DNA from: Agelaius tricolor
Lineage: Eukaryota > Chordata > Aves > Passeriformes > Icteridae
NCBI GenBank assembly: GCA_023055355.1
Contig: JALJCS010000029.1
Span: 5,332,001 to 5,396,000 of the forward strand
Length of the DNA: 64,000 bases
Direction: 5' to 3'
The notes under the pieces are model-generated. The model had not been told where the DNA came from. It did no database searches and saw only the letters and a program-made list of their open reading frames with translations. How positions within the stretch are numbered: the stretch's first letter is position 1; every line of letters starts with the position of its first letter. This document shows, piece after piece, positions 43,995 through 57,000 of this stretch. Both the position numbers and the translations under genes were made by a program.

Positions 43995-44285
43995 CCACTT
44001 CAAACAAATCCCTCCCAGCTTTTGTTGTGCTGAACTTTTGATGCCCAAACTCCACCTGGAACCGATGTGAAATTCGGAATTTTCCTCTGAGCCAGAATTT
44101 TTGCTTAATATTGACCAACCTCTGATTTTCCCTGAATATCAACCAACAAATCCCTCCCAGCTTTTGTTGTGCTGACTTTTGATGCCCAAACTCCACCTGG
44201 AACCGATGTGAAATTCGGAATTTTCCTCTGAGCCAGAATTTTTGCTTCATATTGACCAATCTCTGATTTTCCCTGAATATCAACC
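43995..44285. repeat. Two-copy 140-bp tandem duplication
   Basis: CAAATCCCTCCCAGCTTTTG through CCCTGAATATCAACC occurs at about 44,006 and 44,147, nearly identical. It lies 0.6-0.9 kb downstream of the UBASH3B stop. Confidence 0.95.
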
Positions 44286-44650
44286 CATCTCTGCACAATA
44301 TCCAGCACATTTTGAGCACTCCCATCTTCGCTCAGAGGAGAGGAACAACCTGGTGCGGCCTGCAGAGGCAGCCCTGGACTCATTTCCAGCCTTGGGGAAG
44401 GAATTTTTTTTTGATTTTTTGATTTTTTTGGATTTTTCTGGGAGGTGCTGAGGGTTTGGGGACTGGGAGTGGAGCAAGCACGAGGTGCTGAACAAGGCTG
44501 CAGACACTTTGCAAAAACAGCAGCGAGAAAACGACCCCAGCATCCTGCCTGACACATTCTCATGGTCCCTACAGTGAAAGTGTCACCAGAGCTGCTCCAA
44601 GGTGAGGAAACCAACCCCGAGCTGTGCAAGAGCCTCGAGCTGTATTTGAA

Positions 44651-44656
44651 TTTATT
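44651..44656 (-). terminator. Candidate UBASH3B polyadenylation signal
   Basis: AATAAA on the minus strand lies 215 nt after the stop codon. Other AATAAA motifs lie further on (for example near 43,989), so the site actually used cannot be chosen from sequence. Confidence 0.3.
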
Positions 44657-44784
44657 TTTTTCCCCCCCCATTTCGCTGTAAACGAGCTGATTTACAGCCC
44701 ATTTAAACGCAAAAAGACTTTTTTTTTGGCAGGGCCGCGGCTGTGTGAGGTGTGCGGGGCAGGTGAGGAGGGCTTTTCCTGCTG

Positions 44785-44845
44785 GCGATAGAGCACGAGG
44801 AGGAGGAAGAAGAGGAAGAGGAGGAAGAGGAGGAAGAGGAGGCGA
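44785..44845. repeat. (GAGGAA)n purine run in the UBASH3B 3' UTR
   Basis: About 60 bp of GAGGAGGAAGAGG start some 25 nt past the stop codon. Confidence 0.9.
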
Positions 44846-44870
44846 TCCCCAGCGCTGGAAGGGCTGTCCC

Positions 44871-45008
44871 CTACTCCTGCAGGAGCGTTTCTCTCCAGTT
44901 AAAGCCTCCGGTCGGTCCATGAGTGAGAGGGAGGATGGGAGGGTCCGTGAGCTGCCACACACCAGTGTCCCCCAGCTCTTCACAGGAGCAGAAGCCCAGG
45001 TAGGGAAT
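44871..45008 (-). CDS. UBASH3B: UBASH3B terminal coding exon
   Basis: The acceptor TCGCAG ends at 45009 and TAG lies at 44873-44871. It encodes IPYLGFCSCEELGDTGVWQL and ends GGFNWRETLLQE, as in human. It lies 1.7 kb beyond the previous exon, across a 14-bp minisatellite. Confidence 0.97.
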   Translation of the reverse strand: MPYLGFCSCEELGDTGVWQLTDPPILPLTHGPTGGFNWRETLLQE

Positions 45009-48000
45009 CTGCGAGGAGAGAGGTGGGAATTAAGGCAAAAAAAGGCAGGATTTGACCCTGCCCTGCCACTCCAGGATCTCACCCTTTTTTTTCTCTCTTT
45101 CCCTCTCCCAAAGTCCATTTTCAGATGGCGATCGACAGACTGTGCACCACGAAAATAAAACAGATTATACCCTTGGAATGTGGGTTTGAAAATGCAGTTT
45201 TGAATGGAATGTAGCTTTAAAAATGCAGTTTTAAGAATGTAGTTTTAAGAATGTAGCTTTAAGAATGTAGCTTTAAGAAGGTAGGTTTAAGAAGGTAGGT
45301 TTAAGAAGGTAGTTTTAAGAAGGTAGGTTTAAGAATGTAGCTTTAAAAATGCAGTTTTAAAAGGGTAGGTTTAAGAAGGTAGGTTTAAGAATGTAGGTTT
45401 AAGGATGTAGATTTGAATGCAATGTGGTTTTAAGAATGTGGTTTTAAAAATGTAGTTTTGAATGAAATGTGGTTTTAAAAATGTGGCTTTAAAAATGTAG
45501 TTTTAAAAATGTAGTTTTAAGAATGTAGTTTTAAGAATGCAGTTTTAAGAATGCAGGTTTAAGAATGTAGGTTTGAATGCAATGTGGTTTTAAGAATGTA
45601 GTTTTAAAAATGTAGTTTTGAATGAAATGTGATTTTAAAAATGTGGCTTTAAAAAAGTAGGTTTAAGAACGTAGTTTTGAATGAAAGGTAGTTTTGACAA
45701 TGTAGATTTAAGAATGTAGTTTCAAATGGAATGTAGTTTTAAGAATGTAGTTTTAAGAAGGTAGCTTTAGGAAGGTAGCTTTAAGAAGGTAGGTTTAAGA
45801 ATGCAGGTTTAAGAATGCAGGTTTAAGAATGTAGGTTTAAGGATGTAGGTTTGGATGCAATGTGGTTTTAAGAATGTAGTTTTAAAAATGTAGTTTTGAA
45901 TGAAATGTAGTTTTAAAAATGTAGGTTTAAAAATGTAGGTTTAAGAATGTAGTTTTAAGAAGATAGTTTTAAGAAGGCAGGTTTAAGGATGTAGGTGTGA
46001 ATGCAATGTGGTTTTAAGAATGTAGTTTTAAAAATGTAGTTTTGAATGAAATGTAGTTTTAAAAATGTAGGTTTAAAAATGTAGTTTTAAAAATGTAGGT
46101 TTAAGAACGTAGTTTTGAATGAAAGATAGTTTTAAGAATGTAGATTTAAGAATGTAGGTTTAAGAATGTAGTTTTGAATGAAATGCAGTTTTAAGAATGT
46201 AGTTTTAAGAATGTAGGTTTAAGAATGTAGTTTTAAGAATGTAGTTTTAAGAAGGTAGTTTTAAGAAGGCAGGTTTAAGAATGTAGTTTTGAATGAAATG
46301 TAGTTTTAAGAATGTAGTTTTAAGAATGTTGGTTTAAGAATGCAGGTTTGGATGGGATGTAGGTTTAAATAGGGACCAGCTCAAAGCGAATGTGGTCCCA
46401 AACCAGCCCAGCTTTGGGGGAAATGTGGGTGTTCCTGCAGCTCAGGAACATTTTTGTTCCTGTTTTGTTTGAACTTTGGGGGAATACGGATGCTCCTGCG
46501 GCTCAGGTGGGCATCTGGCCCCACAAAGCACAAACAGCCCCTGCACACCCATCTCAGGAGGGTCCCTGGCCCCACACTCTGCCCCAGCCCCTCAAACCTT
46601 TCTCCCTCACCCTCCTGACTCCTGAAACTCCTCAGACTCAGGCCAGGCCCTGCCCCAGCAGATCTCCTCTTGTTCTTGGCCCTGCTGGCCCTCACCTTTC
46701 GGACCATCTGTACAAAATCCTTGGAGTTCTGGGGTGACAGCCCCTGGAGCTGGCAGGTGCAGGCCTCCAGGGAGGATGCGTGAGCCACGATCAGGATGTT
46801 GTTTCCTGAAATAAAATGAGAAACACAACCTGAGGAGGGACCCAAAGCCAGGTTTAGGGGCTGGTGCCCCAGATCAAGCAGCCTTTTAAAATACTTTATC
46901 CTCTAACAACACATCGAGCTGTGAATTGTGGTCACATTCACATTCTCTGAAAAATCCCTTGGCTCAGGATTTTTCTCTTGGGAAGCTGAGGAGCCTCAGA
47001 GAAAAAGGAAAACAATAAATATCTGATTTGCTTCTCCTGTGTTTTGCTGCTTTGGAATGTGGTTGGACATTGTTACCAACTGCTCATTGTTTGATTGGTT
47101 TCACGTGAATTGTTTTGACTCATTGGCCAATCAGGGTCAAACTGTGTCGGGACTCTGGAAAGAGTAATAAATTTTCATTATTATATTATATTATATTATA
47201 TATAATATTATAGCCTTTTGTCTGTATCCTTTCTGTATTCTTTAGTATAGTTTAGTATAGCATAATATAATATAGTATAGCATAATATAATATAGTATAA
47301 TATAGTATAATATAATATAATATAATATAATATAATATAATATAATATAATATATATAATATATAATATAATATAATAATAAATCAGCCTTCTGAGAACA
47401 CAGAGTCACATTCCTCCCTGCCACAGGGCACCCCACAAATACAATAGAGAACAAAGGGGAAAATGGGATTTGTTAACATGTTTAGAGCATTTCTCAATTT
47501 TCAGGGTAGTGCTTAACTCACTCCTACTTGCTTTGAAAATGCTTTCTGGAGAAAACAAGAATTCCAGTGAGATTTTAGCTGTGCTGGCAAGCAGATGCTT
47601 TTTGCCCACACAAAGATTAATTCCTGTTCCAACAAACACTTTAATTTCACTGGCTGCCTTTGCACAGCGGCAGCTTTGCCTTTCCATTTCTGAGATCCTT
47701 TACGAGCAATGCCCCACTGTGCTCTTGAATTTTGGGTGCAAACCATTAAAATCAAAGCTTAGAATGCAGAGACAGGTCAGTGAGAGGAAATCAGTGAAAA
47801 CATCAGAATTTAGGGATTCTCAGAATGTTGTGGATCAACAATAACAGATAGGGGTTTAAAAAAACTAAGAATTTCAAAATTTCAATATATTGTATTTGTA
47901 GAAATGTTCTAAGGTTTTTATGGGAATATAATTTGGAGGGGGGGCTCAGATAGGGGAGGGAAAATGCCCAATTTAGTGCTGAGAACACACAGCAGAGGGC

Positions 48001-51000
48001 AAATAATTCATTTATTCCCTTGGGAATAAATTCCCACCATTCCAATGGCTCGGGATCCCTAAAATATTTCTGCTATTTGACTTTCTGGCCCTCTCTTGTA
48101 AGGTGATGTATCTGAAAAATAATTCATTAATTCCCTTGGGAATAAATTCACATCATTCCAGTGGGATCCCTAAAATAAAATAATTTTGCTATTTGACTTT
48201 CTGGCCCTCTCTTATAAGGTGATGTATCTAAAAAATAATTCTCTTGGGAATAAATTCCCACCATTCCCATGGGTCAGGATCCCTAAAATATTTCTGCTGT
48301 TTAACTTTCTGGCCCTCTCTTGTAGGGTGATGTATCTGAAAAATAATTCATTGATTCCCTTGGGAATAAATGAATTCTCTTGGGAATTTCCATTTATTCC
48401 CTTGGGAAATAAATTCCTATCACTCCAATGGGTCAGGATCCCTAAAATAATTTTGCTATTTAACTTTCTGGCCCTCTCTTGTAGGAGGAGTGTATCTGAA
48501 ATTAGAGCTCAGGACTTTCCAATGCTTCTGGGAGAGAGGATGAGAGATTCAGGGCTGGGAATTCATCCCCTAAGAGGGCAAGATTTCAGGAATATTGGAA
48601 TTGTTCACCCCCTCTGCAGCACTCACTCACCTTTGCCTTTACATTCACTGATGATTTCCTTCGTTACTTGGTAGCTTCTGCTTATGTAGGAGTCGTAAGA
48701 TTCAGAAACCACCAACTTGCTGACAGGAATATGAGGTCTGGGAGGAGAAAAACACAGTCAGGGAATGGTCAAAATAAAGAATTCTAACTACCTGCAAGGT
48801 CTGTGTAACCTCCATGATCAGGAGGAATTGCCAGTGATGTGGGAAATTTGGTTGATAATGAGCCAAAATTTATTTTATATATATTTTTCTATATAATTAT
48901 ATTTATATAATTTCTATATAAATATATATAAATAATATTATTATATCATATATTTATCTATATGTTTCATATTATATATTATAGAATTTTCAGGTCATAT
49001 ATATATGTACACTATGTTCTATATATATTCTATAGAATTTTCAGGTCATACATATGTTATATATATAGATTTGATTTAATATATATACACACATGTATAT
49101 ACATACATGTATACATGTATATATATAAAATATAAAAATATATATTTATATAGAATTTTTAGGTCATATATATATAAATATATATTTATAGATATTATTT
49201 AATATATATATACACACATACATATATACATACATATACACACAGACATACATATACACACACATACACACACACAGAGATATATAAATAAATAAAAATA
49301 TAAATATATAGTTATATATAATTTTCAAGTTATATATTATATATATTTAATATATATCTAGATAGTATTTAATATATCTATATACACATACATATATACA
49401 CACATATATACATACATATACACACACACACAAATATATATTTAAATAAATAAAAAAATATAAATAAATATATATTTATATATAATTTCCAGGTTATATA
49501 TATATATATTAGATATATTTATAGATATTATTTAATATATCTACATACACATACATATATACACACACATATATATAAAAAAAAATATATATATATATAC
49601 ACACATGTATACACACATACACACACACAAATATAAAATACAATATAAAAATACATAAAAATATATATTTATATCTAATTCCAGGTCACGTTCAGCACAG
49701 CATCTGGAGCCTGCTGTGAGTTTCCTTTGAGGCCCTGAGCAGCTCTCCCAGCCCGTGGCTGCCCTGAGCAGCGCTGGGTGCCCAGAGCAGCCCCTGGTAC
49801 CTGTAGGTTGTGTCCACGCTGAGCGTGGCTGCAGCCAGGTCTGCGGGGGGGATCCAGGCGGGCAGGGAGCTCCCCGACACCCACTTGGTCCATTCGAACA
49901 GGCCCGGCTCCACCCGGATCTTCAGGCTGTTCTCCTGCTGCATGCCTGGGACACACCGACAGCACAGGGAGGGAGAGAGCAGCTTTAATGCTTCAATGTT
50001 TGGTAATAATGAAACAATTATTCATTAAAAAATAATAAATTTATTTCATGTATATGGTCCATTCAAACAGGCCGGGCTCCACCTGGGTTTTCAGGCTGTT
50101 CTCCTGCTGCATGCCTGGGACACACGGACAGGGGGCAGGCAGTAGTGGGGAGGGATAGAGCAGCTTTAATCCTTCAGGTGTTTCTCAATAATTAAAAAAT
50201 TATTCATTAAAAATTACAAATAATTAAATGTATTTCATGTTTATGGTCCATTTGAACAGGCCGGGCTCCACCCGGATCTTCAGGCTGTTCTCCTGCTGCA
50301 TGCCTGGGACACACACAGACAGGGGTCAGGCAGTACAAGGGAGGGAGAGAGCAGCTTTAATGCCTTAATGCTTGTTAATAATTAAAAAATTATTCATTAT
50401 TCATTAAAAAATAATAAGTGTATTTCATGTATATGGTCCATTCGAACAGGCCAGGCTGCCCCCGGATCTTCAGGCTGTTCTCCTGCTGCATGCCTGGGAC
50501 ACACCGACAGCACAGGGAGGGAGAGAGCAGCTTTAATGCTTCAGGTGTTTGTTAATAATTTAAAAATTATTCATTATAAAAACTAAAAAAAATTAAATTT
50601 ATTTCATATATATGATCCACTCGAACAGGCCGGGCTCCACCTGGGTTTTCAGGCTGTTCTCCTGCTGCATGCCTGGGACACACGGACAGGGGGCAGGCAG
50701 TCGTGGGGAGGGATAGAGCAGCTTTAATCCTTCAGGTATTTCTCAATAATTAAAAAATTACTAATTTAAAATTACAAATAATTAAATGTATTTCATGTAT
50801 ATGGTCCATTCGAACAGGCCGGGCTCCACCCAGGTTTTCAGGCTGTTCTCCTGCTGCATGCCTGGGACACACGGACAGGGGGCAGGCAGCACAGGGGAGG
50901 GAGAGAGCAGCTTTAATGCTTCAGGTGTTTGCTAATTTATTGGTTTTCTATAGGAAATTAAGTGTTTAATGTATTTATTTGATGTATGCCCTACAATTGA

Positions 51001-54000
51001 TTTGTAAATAATTAAATAATTATTAAAATAAAAATATATTATAAAAATAAAAAATAATTACATTTATTTAATGTATTCCCTACAATACATACATTGTATC
51101 CAATGTATTGTAGGGAATGTCAAGCTCTGGCTGGCAGCTGGTGCAATTAGAAAAAGGCTCCTCATGGATTGTGCTGATATAAAATATATTGCTATGGCAA
51201 TAATGATTGCCATTCACTTAACAGATAATAGTAATTAATTTAATTATAATAGAATAATAGAATAGAATAATATATATATAATAATATTATCTATAATAAA
51301 ATAGAATATAATAATAGAATAATAGAGTAGACTATATAATAGAATAATTAAATAAAATAATAAATAAATGAAATTAACAATCATTTTATTAATCAATAAA
51401 TTAATAACAACCTATATATTAACAAATAAAATTTTAATGAATAAATGATGAATTCAAATAAATTAAATAAATTAAATTTATTTCAATAATTAAATAAAAA
51501 TGATATAATAAGATACCAATATAATAACATACCAACATAATAATATATAATAATACAATAATTAATTCAATAATAAAATTAATACTAATTACCATTCCCC
51601 ATGGACTTAGGCCCATGCTTTGTCTCTGTTTGTCAGTGTTTTGTGCAGCAAACGAGGAGACTCCAGCCTGTCCCTGTGGCTCTTACCTTTCAGGATGTTG
51701 TGGGCTGTCTGCACACAGCGCAGCGATGGCGAGCTGTAGATGTAGTCTACAATGGTGTTGGTTTCTAGCAAGGCTTCACCTGCAAGAAAATGTCCCCTCA
51801 GAGCCTCAGATGCCACCAGCAAAGTGTCCTTGGACCCATTCATTGCCACCAGGAAAGTGTGCCCTCAAACCCCTTTAATTCTCCACAAAATGTGTCTTTG
51901 GACACCTTTACTGCCAGCAGCAAAGTGTGTCCCCAAACCCTTTTAATGCCACCAGAAAAGTGTCCTCAGACCTCATTAGTGCCACCAGCAAAGAGTCCCT
52001 GGACCCCTTTAATGTCACAAATTGTGTGTCCTTGGACTCCTGAATGCCACAGCAAAATGTGTCCCTGGAACCCTTTAATGTCACAAATTGTGTGTCCTTG
52101 GACCTCTGATGCCATTAGCAAATTGTGTCCTTGGACCTCTGAATGCCACCAACAAAGTGTCCTTGGACCTCTCCAAAGCCACCAGCAGAGTGTCCTCAGA
52201 CCCCCCTAATGCCACCAGCAAAGTGTCCTTGGAGCTCTTAATGCCACCCAAAGTGTGTCCTTGTCCCTGAATGCCACCAGCAAAGTGTCCTTGGAGCATT
52301 TCAATGCCACCCAAAATGTGTCCTTGTCCCCAGCAAAGTGCTGTGACACTCACAGGGCCCCTTCTGTCCTGTGCAAACCCCGCTGCCATGTGCAGCCTGA
52401 GCATCCTCCTGCTGCTGCTGCTGCCCTGTGATTTGTTTGTGTTCAAACAAGGCAGGATAATTTTAGCTGCCCCAGTTTGGATGTGACCAGCAGGGAGTGC
52501 TCAGAAGGATTTGAGCTGGAAATGCTCAGAGCTCGTGTGTTTGAGGGGCTGGGCTCCCCATCACAGCTCTCAAGTCGTGCTGCTTTACTGACAAAGGGTT
52601 TTCTGTCTGTGCACAAACCAGCAAGCTCAGGGATGAGGATGGGGAGGGTGGGAGAGCACTGGAAATGATTTGTGACAACATAAAGCCAGGCAGACTGATA
52701 AAAGGATACTGGTATGGCAAACTGGGGGAAAAAAGCAGATTTTGCAGGAGGTGACAGCCACACTGCTGCAGTGCTCCACAATGTGGATAATAACAAAATC
52801 CTCCCAATGCACCACCCTTTGATGGCTCTGATTTCCCCCATGTCCCACATTTCTGCTTTGCCTTCTCAGCTGCAGCAGCTGAGGGAGATGAGGTTTCCTT
52901 TGGAAGAGGGAAATTGCTGGGGAAGGTGAAGAGACTTTGCAAAGCTCCTTGAAAGATTTAAATCCTGTCAGCTCAGGGCATCCAATCCATTTTTTCTGCC
53001 TTGCACTTTTTCTTTCTCTGATGGGGGGGAAGATTATGGGAGGAAGTGGGAGGAAGATAATGAAGTTTCATGGGCAGGATCCTCATGGAACCATGGAATG
53101 GTTTGGGTTGGAAAAACCAAAAACCCCCTGGGCAGGGGATACTTTTCACTACCCCATGTTGCTCCAAACCCTGTCCAACCTGGCCTTGAACACTTCCATG
53201 AATGGACAACCTGTGCCACACTCATGGGGAACAATTCCTTTAAACCCTTGAAAGATTTAAATCCTGTCAGCTCAGGGCATCCAGTCCATTTTTCCCTGCC
53301 TGAATGTTTCCTTTCTCTGATGGGGGGAAGATAATGGGAGGAAGTGGAGGAAGACAGTGAAGCTTCCTGGGCAAGATCTTCATAAAGCCATGGAATTATT
53401 TGGGTTGGGAAAAACCAAAAACCCCCTGGGCAGGGACACTTTTCACTACCCCATGTTGCTCCAAACCCTGTCCGACCTGGCCTTGAACACATTCCATGAA
53501 TGTGCCACACTCATGGGAACAATTCCCTCCCAAAAATCCCCCCCAATCCCCCCTGTTCAGCTGCAAGCTATGCCTGCTGAGCAGCACTTACCCACGAGCC
53601 TGGCCTGGGTGCAGCCCAGCACGGTGATGGGAGCATCCTTTTCATAATCCCTGAAACCACCACTCCTCTGAGGTAAGTTGTGAGGCATGTTCAGGTTGCT
53701 GCGCATGTACCTGCCTGCAGGGAGAGGTGCCAGCCTGGAATTATTCCCCCAGGCACAGGCAGGAACATCACACCTGATTTTCCCCTCTCCCACCACCTCA
53801 GCTGTGCTGTGCAGGTCCTGCCTAAGCCTGGCTCATGAGCAGGTTTTTTTCCCCCCATGTAAATCCATCAGTAATCTCAAAAAATTAAATGAAACGCCTC
53901 TCACCAGCTCAAAATCAGCACAGAATGTTACTAAGGGTCTAAATTTTTTTTTTTTTAGGACTGATTTCCCCAAGGGAATGTCATTTCTATCCCACAACAA

Positions 54001-57000
54001 ACATTCCACTTTTACAGGAGGTTGGAATATCAGAGTTTAGAAAGAAGGGAGTTGTGAAATCATCCTTTCACTACGAGGTTTTGAATAGAGGAATCTGTCT
54101 TTTAGGACAGATTTCTGATCAGCTCTAAGGCCAAGACAGCCTGAAGTTATTATTTGTTCACTAGTCTGAAACCTGAGCATAACACTGGGTTGAAAACACC
54201 AATTTATGCCCCCAAAACCACTCTGAGCAGTGTTATTTTCATTTAACAAGTGAATGGCTCCATTTCATGAGAGTCAGCAGTGCAAAATTTTTCTTTGATG
54301 GCAGCAAATGTTTTCATTGAACACTGACTACCAACATCATGAGTGCATTTTCTCTTTGGTGATGTAACTGTAATCACTCCTGCAATATTTCCCCAGATAT
54401 TGCCAAATGGAGGATTTCCTCCCTGCACGACTTGCTGCTGCAGGCTGCACAAAAATCATCATTTTGTGTTAAAACCCACAGCTTCCACCAGGCAGTGGCC
54501 ACTTCTCTTTCCTCCATGAAATCCTGGGATACCCCCAGAGAACAATAAAGGTGAATAACAAAGGGCAGAACACCTCAAAGTTCCAGCAGCAAAGGCTCCA
54601 CTTCAATGTTTCAGCCTATTTTTGATCCAATTTTCCAAGTTATTGTGTTTTATTCTAATTGGTAGAATAAAACGAACTGAATTATTAGAAGAAATTTAGA
54701 ATTATTAGAATTCTAACTTTCTTGCCAGTCAATTCATTGGTTGGAAGGTGCCTGTGTGTGTATGTGCTGAGAGTCTTTACACAGGCGTTTGCAATTTTTC
54801 TTTATGGATTCTTACAGGACAGATTTCTTCCTTTTCACAGATTCAAACTGTCTTTTGACAAGAACAGATTGTTATGTAAAGCAATTTTCATGGTTCTTTT
54901 CCATGGGAACTTAACAGGCTGCCTGTTAACTGAGCTGAAGTAGCAAGGCCTGACTTTATAATGTGGAAGAGTTTTACAGTGACTTGTGTGAGCCAGAGAG
55001 GAGTTTGATAAGAGGATCCACGTTTACCCCTGAAAGAATTTCCTACCGAGGTTGTAGAATTCAAGAAAGAAAGAAGGATAAATAGGAAAAACCTGCAACT
55101 CTCTATTCCATAAGCACTTTGTTTGTCTTTCCTGACCAATGGGTAAAGTGTAAACTGAAGAGTTTTGTAAGAATGTATAAAAAGCATCCATGCTGTAATA
55201 AAAACAGGTTTGAAACCTTCTGAAAATGGAGTGTAGCTTTGTGTGGTGACCATCTCAAATAGGACATTACAAGGCATTTTTTTAATAGGTTTTTACCCTA
55301 CATGCAACACCCTGGGCTCACCTTTGGCATCGAAGCACTGGGACAGCCAATACTTCCCAAAAACCACATCCATCCTCTCTCCATGCCTGCACACGAACAG
55401 GCAGCGCTTCTGAGGGCCCGGCTGGCTGCTTATCCTCAGGGGCTGATGGTGGGGAAGATGAAACAGGAAAGCCTTATCAATGTGATTGTCTGGCAAAAGA
55501 TTTTGGGAATATGGAAACTATAAGTGAGATTGAAATGAAAGCAAGCTTTGAGATCCCTCAGTTACTGAACAACTGGAAAACAATGGTGTGGCTGCTGAAG
55601 GTGATCCCCTTTTGATGGAACAACACCCTCTGCTTGCAGACAGGCCCAAGGGGCAGAGCAGACCCTATAGCTTGGCAGAAGGGGCCCAAAGAGGAGTTTG
55701 TAGGGTTTAAAATGTAACACAGGATGGTGATGTAATGATTCTTATAGGCTGTATGGAAATGCTGTAGGATTTGTATCTTGTACTGGATTGGTTAGTGAGA
55801 ATCAGAATATTCAACACAGAAGATGATTTATTGTAGTGTAATGGGAACCTCGCTCTCTTACCCTCTCATGCTCTCTCCCCTCTCTTCTCTCAGTCCTGCT
55901 CCAGCTGTGCCTGGCAGCTCCCAGCAGGGCCCTGCACCCAGGCCCTTTGCAATACCCCACAAGTTTCCCCACCTGGCTGCAGAGATCTCTCATCCCCATC
56001 CATCCTGCCTGTCCTACCCCCTGATGCTCCAACAGGCTGCAAGGGAATTGATGCCTTCAGGTTGAGCTTTCGTATTTCCCAGCCTCTGCCCTGCATTGGT
56101 GTGTGACTCTGAACTCCATACAAAGTGTCACCAAGTTCTCCTCACAGCTCAGCCCCACAGAACAATCCTTGTCCAGCCCCAGAACCAAGGACACCGCCGC
56201 AGCTTCAGCCCAAAAAGTGCAAACAACAGAGAACTGAGCAACAAACAACAGAAAATTGAACAACAGAGAGCAAACTGGGAGGTGGGGACTGCATCACCTG
56301 GAGCTGGAATTGGACAATGAACCCAATGTGGAAATGGACCAAAATTTGTAAAAATGTGAAAACTCATAACCAGGGGTCCATCTTGGGTGTAGCCTTGGCT
56401 GGGCTCTTGTACAGCCCAAGGTGTGTCCTTTATAAAATAAATTAATAATATCCTTTTAATAAATCCTCACTTTATTATTCTAACTCTGTCCAGCCTCTCC
56501 AGGCATCCAAGTGCCAGCAGGTTTGACCTTCAGCAGACACCAGCAGCAGGCTCCTCCTGCTTTGCCCTTGTGCAAACATCCCAGGGAAGGCTGCAGGATT
56601 TGTTGCTTTGATGGGTTTGTGGGGCTCTTTGGGAATTTATAATCCTGGTACATTTATCTATACATATAATCATTTATCTATAGATATAATCCTGGTACAT
56701 TTTACATTTATTTTATGCGCTATAAAGCTGCTGAGGGGGGCAGAGGATGGCCACCCCAGTTGAAGAGGCAGTTTGGGGACGGGGTTGTGTCATTACAAAC
56801 TCTGTAACTTGTGCTGCAGAGAGTGAAAAGATAAATTTTTGGGGACAATCCATTCACTGGAAGGCTGTCCCTAATGATGTCTGGCTGTGGGGTCCCTACC
56901 TGCACGTTCTGGCAGATGATGGTGAGAGGCCCAGCGTCCCCTGGCCCTTGGTCTTCCTGCTGCCTTCTCTCCAGAGCTCCATCAGCAAAGCCTTGGAGGG

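Noticed and set aside
49801..50935. Five extra functional exons in UBASH3B
   Set aside because: The copies stop after about 60 exonic bases, have no donor and meet a stop codon in frame. They are partial copies, not exons.
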